Assembly (NCBI GenBank): GCA_964427875.1
Contig: CAYRVX010000007.1
Coordinates: 1 to 64,000, forward strand
DNA: 64,000 bases
Source: CAYRVX01 sp964427875
GTDB taxonomy: Bacteria > Planctomycetota > Phycisphaerae > SM23-33
Direction of reading: 5' to 3'
Positions 37,981-45,266 of this stretch are shown one piece after another (the first letter of the stretch is position 1; the number at the start of each line of letters is the position of its first letter). The notes under the pieces were generated by a model, which saw only the letters and a list, made by a program, of their open reading frames with translations, was not told where the DNA came from and did no database searches. The translations under genes were made by a program, and so were the position numbers.

Positions 37981-38490
37981 CTAACGAACGACGGCTTCCG
38001 GTGACTCCGGCTCGTCCAGCAGGGGGAACCGGTCGACGAGCCAGTTGCCGGCCCCGTCAAGCCGCATGACGATCGACTGGACCGGCCCCTCGATTCGGTC
38101 CTCGGCCCGGCCGGTGTAGCGGCAGAACAAACGGACGCGGAAGGTGATGCTGCCGTCGGCGGCGCGAGAGCCGGTGGAGATCTCGAAGGCCACGTGGTGG
38201 GAGTTGGGCGTGCCGGAGATGACGTCGCGGATCCGGCTGTCGGGAAACGTCCTCTTGATGCGGGGCGAGAGCAGCGACCGCCCGGCGCCCGCGTCCCCTT
38301 GGCGCCACGCGTGGCAGAACTCGTTCGCTGCGGCCAGGGCAGCGATGTATTCCTCGTCGTGATTTGTTGCCGGCTTCTTCGCCTGCGGCTTCGGCACAGG
38401 CCGATCGCACCCCGGCGGGACGAGCGTAAAGACAAGCGCCGCCGGGATGAGGATGGCACACACGAAGCGGCTGGACCGGGAGACTTTCAT
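37981..38490 (-). CDS. Probable secreted or lipid-anchored protein of unknown function
   Basis: 169 residues, not recognised. A basic start and a hydrophobic segment (about residues 8-27) end in VPPGC, a possible but non-canonical lipoprotein site. The rest (about 45-160) looks like a small alpha/beta cone fold of the NTF2 or Tim44-like type (helix pair with EFCHAWRQGDAG, then strands), but that is an impression only. ATG 38490 lies five bases after the NifU-like stop, so translation is probably coupled to it; its own ribosome site is weak. It precedes trpG by 63 bp. Confidence 0.65.
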   Translation of the reverse strand: MKVSRSSRFVCAILIPAALVFTLVPPGCDRPVPKPQAKKPATNHDEEYIAALAAANEFCHAWRQGDAGAGRSLLSPRIKRTFPDSRIRDVISGTPNSHHVAFEISTGSRAADGSITFRVRLFCRYTGRAEDRIEGPVQSIVMRLDGAGNWLVDRFPLLDEPESPEAVVR

Positions 38491-38495
38491 CGGGC

Positions 38496-38753
38496 TTACG
38501 GCACGGCGACGACTTCCTGCACCTTGGGCACGCGTTCCTTCAGATGCCGTTCGACGCCCATCTTGAGGGTCATTGCCGCGCCGGGGCAGCCTTTGCACGC
38601 CCCCTGCAACTGGACCGACACCACGCCGGTCTCTTCGTCCACGCTGATGAGCCTGATATCGCCGCCGTCCGCCTGGAGCAGCGGGCGAACCCCGTCGATG
38701 ATGGCCTGCACCTGTTCGGTCATCGTGGCATCGCTGTTGGTCTGGTCGCTCAT
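38496..38753 (-). CDS. NifU-like C-terminal domain iron-sulfur scaffold protein
   Basis: 85 residues, matching a stand-alone NifU C-terminal domain. These proteins hold a transient Fe-S cluster and deliver it to apo-proteins. The motif ACKGCPGAAMTLK gives the expected CxxC cluster ligands (Cys53, Cys56), and IIDGVRPLLQADGGDI is the conserved entry helix and turn. The ATG has GAGGAG six bases upstream. It is the first gene of a minus-strand series and has a credible promoter (see below). In this window, a radical SAM enzyme would be an Fe-S client, but that link is speculation. Confidence 0.93.
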   Translation of the reverse strand: MSDQTNSDATMTEQVQAIIDGVRPLLQADGGDIRLISVDEETGVVSVQLQGACKGCPGAAMTLKMGVERHLKERVPKVQEVVAVP

Positions 38754-38813
38754 GCCGACTCCTCTTCAAAACGCATCCGCCCGACGCGGGCCGATCAGAT
38801 CAAGTGACACATC

Positions 38814-38841
38814 ATTATAGAGCATTATGTCGGCTCCACAA
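38814..38841 (-). promoter_or_regulatory. Promoter for the NifU-like gene
   Basis: On the minus strand a perfect -10 TATAAT (38814-38819) has TTGTGG (38836-38841) 16 bp upstream. The predicted start is near 38807, giving a 5' UTR of about 50 nt. Confidence 0.6.
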
Positions 38842-39179
38842 CCCGCCTTGGCGTTGTGCGGGCACTTTCGTCCTTCGGCTGCCGGCGGGAGCAAGTCTCT
38901 GGCCCGGGGCGCCCGCCGGGGAGCCCCGATGCCGCACAGACGGGCCATTGCCCACGCGCCGTGCACCGGAATGTGTTGCAGACAGGCATTTTGCCGACAG
39001 CTTCTTCACGGGATCCCCACAGACTGTATAGCGAAAAAAAGCGAGATACCACATGTTGAGCACTTGACATCGCGGGGCACATATGTTAGCATTAAGTTAG
39101 GTATCCGTTGGCTGTTGGTTTCTGTCGGGTGTTTTTCTCGTTTGCGTCAAACGGCCGAGAAGCAAGGATTTGTGAAGAA
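38842..39179. other. Intergenic region between the NifU-like gene and nrdJ
   Basis: About 340 bp with no convincing gene. A plus-strand promoter-like pair TTGACA (39064-39069) and TAGCAT (39087-39092), spacer 17 bp, is visible and could be an upstream promoter for nrdJ. Short frames exist but lack ribosome sites and coding character. Confidence 0.45.
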
Positions 39180-39226
39180 TCCCAATATTTTGCATAATTT
39201 CGCTTGACGGCCCCTACATGTAGGGG
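39180..39226 (+). promoter_or_regulatory. Tandem NrdR-like boxes upstream of nrdJ
   Basis: Two 16-bp sites fit the NrdR box pattern (core CwAtATaTwG). The first, core CAATATTTTG at 39183-39192, matches nine of ten core positions. The second is a perfect palindrome, CCCCTACATGTAGGGG at 39211-39226, with core CTACATGTAG matching eight of ten. Cores are exactly 31 bp apart, the spacing known for paired NrdR boxes. NrdR represses ribonucleotide reductase genes when dATP is high (established); its gene is not in this window. Confidence 0.7.
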
Positions 39227-39232
39227 TATCGT
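39204..39232 (+). promoter_or_regulatory. nrdJ promoter
   Basis: TTGACG at 39204-39209 and TATCGT at 39227-39232 with a 17-bp spacer. The spacer is filled almost exactly by the palindromic NrdR-like box, so a bound repressor would block RNA polymerase. The 5' UTR would be about 145 nt. Confidence 0.6.
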
Positions 39233-39385
39233 TGGTCCTCGGCATGGGTGAACAGCATTTCGCGTGAGGCCAAGAGGTCGCGAGAAAGAGGACGAATCGA
39301 GAGATCATCGCTGTGCTTCGCGAGGGTTGCCTTGTGCCGTGGCTCGAACAGTTCCGTCGGACGATCTGTCAGTTGGGAGTGATGA

Positions 39386-42300
39386 ATGATCTCGCGTGAT
39401 CCGGCAGAACGCGATGAGGTGGCGGGAGGCGGCAACGGCAGCCTGTCTCTGCCGTCGGCCCCGGATGGGCTGACCGTGGAGCAGGTCTTTTCCACTCCGG
39501 GGAAACACCCGTTCGATGAGATCGAATGGGAGAAGCGCACGGCGCGGATCACGGACGGCCAGGGCGGCATCATCTTCGAGCAGGAAGAGGTCGAAGTCCC
39601 TTCGACGTGGAGCCAGTTGGCGACGAACGTCGTGGTCAGCAAGTACTTCTACGGGGAGGTCGGCACGGACCAGCGGGAGCATTCGGCCAGGCAGCTCGTT
39701 CACCGGGTTTCTCGCACCATTGCCGACTGGGGCATCGAGGACGGCCTGTTCGCCACGGACGAGGACGGCGAGAGGTTCTACCAGGAACTGACCCATCTCT
39801 GCATCAACCAGTACGGGGCCTTCAACTCGCCGGTCTGGTTCAACGTCGGTCTGTTTCATCAGAACGGCGTTGACGGCTCCGAGGGGAACTACCACTGGGA
39901 CAGCGACGAGAACCGCCCCGTCCGGACGATGCGAAGTTACGAGCACCCGCAGGGCTCGGCCTGTTTCATCCAGTCGGTGGACGACAGGATGGAAGACATC
40001 ATGCGTCTGGCGAGGTCCGAGGCGATGCTCTTCAAGTACGGCTCGGGCACGGGCACGGACCTCTCCACGCTGCGGTCGAGCCGGGAGAAGCTCTCGGGCG
40101 GCGGCAAGCCTTCCGGGCCCCTGAGCTTCATGCGGATCTTCGATCAGATCGCCGGCGTGATCCGCAGCGGGGGGAAGACCCGCCGGGCGGCAAAGATGCA
40201 GTCCCTCCGCTGCGACCATCCGGACATCAAGGAGTTCATCGAGTGCAAGATGATCGAGGAGAAGAAGGCCTGGGCGCTGATTGATCAGGGCTATGGCGGC
40301 TCGATCGACGGCGACGCCTACGCCTCGGTCATGTACCAGAACGCCAATCTCTCCGTCCGGCTCACCGACGAGTTCATGGAAGCGGCGATGGACGGCGCCG
40401 AGTGGCAGACCTACGCCGTGACCACCGGCGAGCCGATGGTCAAGCACGATGCCCGCGAGCTGCTCGAGCTGATCGCCGAGGGCACGCGCATATGCGGCGA
40501 TCCCGGCGCGCAGTATCACAGCACGATCAACCGCTGGAACACCTGCAAGGCGAGCGGCGAGATCTGCGCGTCGAATCCGTGCAGCGAGTACATGTTCCTC
40601 AACGACTCGGCCTGCAACCTGGCGAGCCTGAACCTGATGAAGTTCCGGCGGGCCGACGGCAGCTTCGACGTCGAGAGGTTCCGCGGCGCCGTGCGGATCT
40701 TCATCATCGCCCAGGAGATCCTCGTCGACCATTGCAGCTATCCCAGCGAGAAGATCAGCCGCAAGAGCCACGACTTCCGCGCGCTGGGGCTGGGGTATGC
40801 GAATCTCGGCAGCCTGATCATGTCTCTGGGCATGCCGTACGACAGCGATGCCGGCCGGGGCCATGCGGCCGCGTTGACCGCCATCATGACCGCCACCGCC
40901 TGCAAGACCAGCTCGGAGCTGGCCAGCCGCCTGGGGACGTTCCCGCAGTACCGCAAGAACCGCCGGCACGTGCTGACGGTGTTGAACATGCACCGCGAGG
41001 CGGCGGGGAGGATCCCGCAGGAGTCGTGTCCGGACGAGCTTCGACGGCATGCGATCGACTGCTGGGACGAAGCCGTCGCCGCGGGCGATGCGATCGGCTG
41101 CCGCAACGCCCAGGTCACGGTGCTGGCGCCGACGGGCACCATCGCGTTCATGATGGATTGCGACACGACCGGCATCGAGCCGGACATCGCTCTGGTGAAG
41201 TACAAGACGCTCGCCGGAGGCGGAATGTTCAAGATCGTCAACCAGACGGTCCCGCTGGCCCTGGAGCAGTTGGGGTACGACAGGGAGCAGATCGGCGCGA
41301 TCGTCGAGCACATCGACGATCACGACACGATCGAAAGCGCCCTGCACCTGAAGGACGAGCATCTGGCCGTCTTCGACTGCGCCTTCAAGCCCGCCAACGG
41401 CAAACGATGCATCCACTACATGGGGCACATCCGGATGATGGCGGCCGTCCAGCCCTTCCTCTCCGGCGCGATCTCCAAGACCGTCAACATGCCCAAGGAA
41501 TCGACCACCGCGGAGATCATGCAGGTCTATGTCGACGCCTGGAAGCTCGGGCTCAAGGCCATCGCGATCTATCGCGACGGGTCCAAGCGCGTCCAGCCGC
41601 TCAACGTGAGCGCCGAGAAGGAAGATGCCGCAAACGAGGAGACGCGCATCGACGAGGAGATGCTTGAGGCTGCGCGGCGCATGCCGCATCGGGAGCGCCT
41701 GCCCGCGACCCGCCCGTCGCTGACGCACAAGTTCAGCGTGAGCGGGCACGAGGGGTATCTTACCGTCGGGCAGTATGAGGAAGGCCGGCCCGGTGAGCTC
41801 TTCATCACGATGGCGAAGGAGGGCTCCACCGTGGGCGGCATGATGGACGCTTTCGCCACGTCGATCAGCCTGTGCCTTCAGTTCGGCGTGCCGCTGGACG
41901 ACCTCGTCAAGAAGTTCACCCACCAGCGTTTCGAGCCCAGCGGCATGACCTCCAACCGAGACATCCCGTTCGCCAAGAGCGTGGTGGACTACATCTTTCG
42001 GTGGCTGGGCCTGACGTTCCTGGAGGATTACCGCAAGACGAACCTGCCCAAGCGCAAGGAATCGCTGGCGGCTGCGCCCCAGTCCCTGGGAGAGGAAGAG
42101 GCCGTAACCGGGGCTGTCACGGAAGATGCTACCTCGGAAGTTGAAAGCGCCGCACAGACCTCTGACACGGATGTTCAGAGGTCTGCGGGCGCGTCCATGT
42201 CGGGCGGCTACCTGCCCGTGTCCCTGGAGGACAGGCTGGCGGCGCCCCTGGGCGCGAAGGTGAGCGCGCCGGTGGCATCGGAGCTTCTGAGCCATCGCAT

Positions 42301-42445
42301 GATTCCGCAGATCGAGCGGATCGACCAACAGTTCTCGCACTACCAGGAAGACGCCCCGGCCTGCGAAGTGTGCGGGGCCATCACGGTGCGAAGCGGGAAC
42401 TGCTACACGTGTTATAACTGCGGCACGTCGTTGGGCTGCGGTTGA
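39386..42445 (+). CDS. nrdJ: Class II (adenosylcobalamin-dependent) ribonucleoside-diphosphate reductase
   Basis: 1,019 residues. Makes deoxyribonucleotides with a radical generated from adenosylcobalamin, with or without oxygen. Visible residues: redox Cys193 in GSACFIQ, Cys410 in DSACNLASLNL, and the active-site set Asn397, Cys399, Glu401 in NPCSEYM (thiyl Cys399). Residues about 770-870 are the TSCPD domain (GELFITMAKEGSTVGG), typical of long NrdJ. The C-terminal end has CEVCG and CYTCYNCGTSLGC, four or five cysteines that look like a zinc ribbon plus the re-reducing Cys pair. A variable linker of about 100 residues precedes it. The ATG has GGGAG upstream. Two NrdR-like boxes control the promoter. 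Confidence 0.96.
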   Translation: MISRDPAERDEVAGGGNGSLSLPSAPDGLTVEQVFSTPGKHPFDEIEWEKRTARITDGQGGIIFEQEEVEVPSTWSQLATNVVVSKYFYGEVGTDQREHSARQLVHRVSRTIADWGIEDGLFATDEDGERFYQELTHLCINQYGAFNSPVWFNVGLFHQNGVDGSEGNYHWDSDENRPVRTMRSYEHPQGSACFIQSVDDRMEDIMRLARSEAMLFKYGSGTGTDLSTLRSSREKLSGGGKPSGPLSFMRIFDQIAGVIRSGGKTRRAAKMQSLRCDHPDIKEFIECKMIEEKKAWALIDQGYGGSIDGDAYASVMYQNANLSVRLTDEFMEAAMDGAEWQTYAVTTGEPMVKHDARELLELIAEGTRICGDPGAQYHSTINRWNTCKASGEICASNPCSEYMFLNDSACNLASLNLMKFRRADGSFDVERFRGAVRIFIIAQEILVDHCSYPSEKISRKSHDFRALGLGYANLGSLIMSLGMPYDSDAGRGHAAALTAIMTATACKTSSELASRLGTFPQYRKNRRHVLTVLNMHREAAGRIPQESCPDELRRHAIDCWDEAVAAGDAIGCRNAQVTVLAPTGTIAFMMDCDTTGIEPDIALVKYKTLAGGGMFKIVNQTVPLALEQLGYDREQIGAIVEHIDDHDTIESALHLKDEHLAVFDCAFKPANGKRCIHYMGHIRMMAAVQPFLSGAISKTVNMPKESTTAEIMQVYVDAWKLGLKAIAIYRDGSKRVQPLNVSAEKEDAANEETRIDEEMLEAARRMPHRERLPATRPSLTHKFSVSGHEGYLTVGQYEEGRPGELFITMAKEGSTVGGMMDAFATSISLCLQFGVPLDDLVKKFTHQRFEPSGMTSNRDIPFAKSVVDYIFRWLGLTFLEDYRKTNLPKRKESLAAAPQSLGEEEAVTGAVTEDATSEVESAAQTSDTDVQRSAGASMSGGYLPVSLEDRLAAPLGAKVSAPVASELLSHRMIPQIERIDQQFSHYQEDAPACEVCGAITVRSGNCYTCYNCGTSLGCG

Positions 42446-42460
42446 TTGTGCGTGCCGGCC

Positions 42461-42539
42461 GGGCACCGGCGAAAATCGCCACGGCTGGAAACCATTAGGC
42501 CGGTGCCCATGGGCCGTGGGCGCCCGGAAAGGAGCGCCC
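42461..42539 (+). other. Hairpins in the nrdJ 3' region
   Basis: GGGCACCGG (42461-42469) pairs with CCGGTGCCC (42500-42508), a 9-bp stem with a long loop. A second hairpin GGGCGC-GCGCCC (42518-42539) follows. Neither has a U-tract, so they are more likely RNA-stabilising or rho-dependent structures than intrinsic terminators. Confidence 0.4.
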
Positions 42540-42816
42540 GTTGATGTAACGCGGAGATGCCGAACGGCGGCCTGGCCCAGGGTCTCCCGCCGGCTGTCGC
42601 GGGCATCGTCCGTGAGGTCTCACGTGCGGCACAGGCGCCGTTGCGGAGTTATCAGACCGAGGTGTGGCCGCACCTGCGACGGAATCAGTGCTTTGCGGCA
42701 CGCGAGGCGGCGGCTGCGGTGCCCCGCCGCCTCGCGGGTGCCGTCCGAGGCCTCGTGTCGCGAACCGGTGAAAAGGTGCGAGAACGGTTAAAGATTTCGG
42801 AACCTTTTCTCCGAAC
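42540..42816. other. Intergenic sequence without recognised gene
   Basis: GC-rich, several short open frames but none with a clear ribosome site. A 105-codon frame beginning 42557 has GGAG directly against its ATG and an Arg/Ala-rich composition; it is considered unlikely to be a gene. It ends within the RNA candidate below. Confidence 0.4.
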
Positions 42817-42957
42817 TATAGTCAGAAAGGTGAAATGTGCGATAGGTTGTCCGCTGCACCCGTATACGGTGTAGGTCTCCCTCCGCCTACATCCGGGTTG
42901 CGGCTATTTGGGCGACGCCGAGGTCCCCCTCCGCCTGGGTGTCGCCCCTTCTTTCTA
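42817..42957 (+). ncRNA. Candidate small RNA with two anti-Shine-Dalgarno hairpin loops
   Basis: A -10-like TATAGT (42817-42822) begins the region; start expected near 42829. Hairpin 1 has an 8-bp stem GGTGTAGG / CCTACATC around a 10-base loop TCTCCCTCCG (about 42869-42894). Hairpin 2 has a 10-bp stem GGGCGACGCC / GGTGTCGCCC plus three inner pairs, around loop TCCCCCTCCG (about 42910-42947), and is followed by CTTCTTTCT. The loops agree at nine of ten bases and hold CCTCC, complementary to Shine-Dalgarno sequences. It resembles by analogy the alpha-proteobacterial RNAs with CCUCC loops; it is not homologous as far as can be seen. The -35 is weak. Confidence 0.5.
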
Positions 42958-43561
42958 TTGTGCCGGAGCCCCGGCCCCAGCCTGCGCGGCCGGTCGGACG
43001 GGTGCATGAGGGTCCTGGCCGGCCGCGGGCCGCAAGCCGTCCAGACGCCCCGCCGGGGCCGAGACAGGAGCCATCGGCGCAAGTAAAGCCCGAAACAGTA
43101 TCTACGAAAGCGGCGGCTATAAGACCCTTGCTGCCAGAAGTTTACATCAGAAGATCGGCAAAATGGGTTTGTTTCGTAAAAAAGCCCCGATTCCGACATC
43201 GCCTTGTTGAATATAGCCTTAAGCCACATGAATTATAGACGCGGGCCCCGGAAAGTCAAGGGCATTTCCGGAAAATCCTCGCCGGGCGGACTCGACCCCG
43301 TTCGGCGCCGCCACGGCACTGCCGGCCTGCCTCGTGCCGCATGGCGGTTCCGGCCGGCATGCCCCGGCGGCCTGGCCTGCCGGACGACGGCGACGCCACG
43401 ACGCCTGGGCAGCAGCGTCGGCCGGTGCCTGTCTTCATCCCATTCGGGACGCCGTACATATTTGCCAACGGCCCGCCCCCCGCACGGCGCCGGCCGGGCA
43501 AACGCAGGACACCCGGTCGGCGTCTCCGCGTGGCGCGGACTCCTGCGGCGCGGCAGCGGCC
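42958..43561. other. Non-coding stretch upstream of tRNA-His
   Basis: About 600 bp without a supported gene. An AT-rich pocket at 43100-43240 contrasts with the GC-rich flanks, and could hold a promoter or a relic. Two frames of 70-100 codons are present but lack ribosome sites. Nothing else recognised. Confidence 0.5.
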
Positions 43562-43590
43562 TTGACAGGATCAGCGTCTGCTGCTATGGT
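43562..43590 (+). promoter_or_regulatory. Promoter of tRNA-His
   Basis: A perfect -35 TTGACA (43562-43567) and TATGGT (43585-43590) separated by 17 bp, predicting a start near 43597, ten bases before the tRNA. Confidence 0.75.
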
Positions 43591-43607
43591 ATGCCTTGTG
43601 GCGCTAC

Positions 43608-43682
43608 GGTGGCTGTAGCTCAGTTGGTTAGAGCACCTGGTTGTGGTCCAGGGGGTCGGGGGTTCGAATCCCCTCAGCCACC
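43608..43682 (+). tRNA. tRNA-His (GTG)
   Basis: 75 nt with all arms. The extra 5' G (G-1) at 43608 pairs with C73 at 43682, the histidine identity feature. Acceptor GTGGCTG pairs with CAGCCAC; the anticodon loop TTGTGGT shows GTG; GGGGGTTCGAATCCCCT is the T arm. CCA is not encoded. Confidence 0.98.
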
Positions 43683-43693
43683 CTTCGGGGGAG

Positions 43694-43771
43694 AAAAAGG
43701 GGACGGGAGTCTTTTTCTGCCTGAAAGGCCCGGGGCGATCCGCACAAGAGAAAAGACTCCCGTCCCCTTTT
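43694..43771. repeat. REP-like palindrome, copy 1
   Basis: About 78 bp. AAAAGGGGACGGGAGTCTTT and its complement GAAAAGACTCCCGTCCCC form a 20-bp stem around a partly conserved centre (TGCCTGAAAGGCC, then GATCCGCA). A second copy lies at 45146-45221. It begins 11 bp past tRNA-His and could also work as its terminator. Its shape fits REP/MITE-type elements; no transposase is in this window. Confidence 0.85.
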
Positions 43772-43796
43772 CCCCGGCCGGGGCTTGCTTGGTGAC

Positions 43797-44294
43797 ATGG
43801 GGGCGGGTATGGTTCCGCAGATGGCCAGCGGCAGAACGAGACCCGCCGTCACGATCTCCTCCTCGCAGCGGGTCCTGCGCGTCCCGCGCAAGAGGATCGA
43901 CGAGCTGATCGCGTACGTCGTCGCGGCCGGGCGCGCGCGGATCGCCGAGGTGGACGTCGCCGTCGTAGGCGCCGAGGAGATGGCGGCGCTGAACCGGCGT
44001 TTTCTCGGCCGCAGGGGGGCCACCGACGTGTTGAGCTTCGACCTCTCGCAGTCCCCGGCGGCGCGGAGCGGGCAGGTCGTCGTCTGCGCCGACGCCGCGG
44101 TCTGCGAAGCTGCCGCGCGACACGCGCGCCCTCAACACGAGCTGATGCTGTACGTGGTGCACGGCCTGCTGCACCTGATGGGTTACGACGACGGGGACCG
44201 CCGCGGCGCCGCCAGGATGCACGCGCGCGAAGAGGAGCTGCTGGCGGGGTTCCTGACCGCACGTCGCCGTTGTGCTCGAAGAGGCCGGGGATGA
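43797..44294 (+). CDS. ybeY: Endoribonuclease YbeY (rRNA maturation factor)
   Basis: 165 residues from ATG 43797. YbeY is a zinc-dependent RNase in 16S rRNA 3' maturation and ribosome quality control. The fold pattern is complete: a VTISSSQRVLRVP start, EVDVAVVGAEEMAALNRRFLG, RGATDVLSF, and the active-site helix VVHGLLHLMGYDD. His122 and His126 are the first two zinc ligands; the third, normally His in GYDH, is Asp132 here. ATG 43809, with GGGGGCGGG just before it, is an alternative start. It overlaps nothing but abuts the methyltransferase gene directly. Confidence 0.92.
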   Translation: MGAGMVPQMASGRTRPAVTISSSQRVLRVPRKRIDELIAYVVAAGRARIAEVDVAVVGAEEMAALNRRFLGRRGATDVLSFDLSQSPAARSGQVVVCADAAVCEAAARHARPQHELMLYVVHGLLHLMGYDDGDRRGAARMHAREEELLAGFLTARRRCARRGRG

Positions 44295-45068
44295 ATGACT
44301 GACGACCGAAGACAGACCATCAACGCGCCGCCCTGGCATGCTGAGACGGCCTACGACGAGAAGGAGACGGTCCGGCTGGAACGAGCCTGCCAACTGGTCC
44401 GGGAGCATCGCCGCAATCTGGGGCTCGACCGCCGATACGACCTGCTGGACGTCGGTTGCGGCATCGGGCCGCTGCGGCGCTGGCTGGCGGCGGAGGAGTT
44501 CCGCATCGTCGGTCTGGAGATCAGCGAGGCCGCGGCCGCAATCGCCCGGGAGAGCTACGACGCGTGCGAGGTCTGTGACGTCGAGGCGCCCTGGCCCGTC
44601 GAGGCCCCGGGCTTTGACGGCGTGCACGCCGGGGCGGTCGTGGAGCACGTCTTCGACTGGCATGCGCCGCTCAACCACGCCAACACTGTCCTTCGCGACG
44701 GCGGCATGCTCGTCGTCACCGTGCCGAACCTGAGGTACTGGAAGGAGGTCCGCCGGCTCATCCGCGGGCGCCAGCCTCATTGGCTCCGCGACATGAAGCA
44801 CGTCCACGCCTATACGCCGAGGTTCCTCTGTCAGCTCGTCGCCATCCACGGGTTCGAGGTATGCCGACTGGAGGCCGACCGCGTCAACCTGCCCCTGCTG
44901 CCCAAACGCAGCCGCTGGGTGTGTCGGCGGTTCGCGGCATGGGGGTCTGTCATGATCCTTTCCGCCGTGATCGCTCGCCGTGTGCGGGTCGAGGACCGCG
45001 CCCTGGCGGGGCGGTTCCCCGATCACAGGGAAGTGGGCTGTCGGTCGATCGAGGTCTTCGGCGAGTAG
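44295..45068 (+). CDS. Class I SAM-dependent methyltransferase
   Basis: 257 residues. A Rossmann-fold methyltransferase: motif I DVGCGIGPLRRWL near residue 52, the acidic end of strand 2 as GLEISEAAAAI, motif post-I as EHVFDWHAPL, and motif III as VLRDGGMLVVTVPN. These are UbiE/Coq5-like or glycan/lipid-modifying methyltransferases; the acceptor cannot be read. It begins immediately after the ybeY stop (TGA then ATG), implying co-translation. The C terminus (about 175-257) carries a hydrophobic and basic region that could contact membranes. It is followed by the second REP-like copy. Confidence 0.9.
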   Translation: MTDDRRQTINAPPWHAETAYDEKETVRLERACQLVREHRRNLGLDRRYDLLDVGCGIGPLRRWLAAEEFRIVGLEISEAAAAIARESYDACEVCDVEAPWPVEAPGFDGVHAGAVVEHVFDWHAPLNHANTVLRDGGMLVVTVPNLRYWKEVRRLIRGRQPHWLRDMKHVHAYTPRFLCQLVAIHGFEVCRLEADRVNLPLLPKRSRWVCRRFAAWGSVMILSAVIARRVRVEDRALAGRFPDHREVGCRSIEVFGE

Positions 45069-45145
45069 GCCGGCCGCCGGTCAGCAGATCGTCACGGAGG
45101 GCGCAAACGTCTTGCTCAAGGTCCGCGGGAAGGTTGTCCTGCAAA

Positions 45146-45221
45146 GAAAAAGGGGACGGGAGTCTTTTTTTTGCCTGAAAGGCCGAAGGGCGGTCCGCAT
45201 AAAAGACTCCCGTCCCCTTTT
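45146..45221. repeat. REP-like palindrome, copy 2
   Basis: The same stem as copy 1: AAAAAGGGGACGGGAGTC and AAAAGACTCCCGTCCCC, with conserved centre TTGCCTGAAAGGCC and GGTCCGCA. It lies in the convergent gap between the methyltransferase and the GT2 gene. The two copies bracket ybeY and the methyltransferase. Confidence 0.85.
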
Positions 45222-45227
45222 ACCCGC

Positions 45228-45266
45228 CGGAGCGGGCAGGTCGTCGTGTGGGCCGACGCCGCGGTC
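45228..45266 (+). pseudogene. Short duplicated fragment of ybeY
   Basis: 39 bp match 44064-44102 in ybeY with 37 identical bases (two C/G changes). It lies about seven bases past REP-like copy 2, and its last bases form part of the stop codon of the GT2 gene (45265-45267). A coincidental match of this length is very unlikely. Confidence 0.8.

Noticed and set aside
38827..39207. 126-codon open frame between the NifU-like gene and nrdJ
   Set aside because: It overlaps the promoter and NrdR-like boxes, has no ribosome site, and resembles no known family.
42461..42539. Intrinsic terminator of nrdJ
   Set aside because: Good stems but no U-tract after either, so listed only as hairpins.
42557..42874. 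105-codon open frame downstream of nrdJ
   Set aside because: No usable ribosome site, Arg/Ala-rich content, no family pattern, and it runs into a structured RNA candidate.
43204..43908. 234-codon open frame across tRNA-His
   Set aside because: It covers the tRNA, a palindrome and the start of ybeY in another frame, so it is not a gene.
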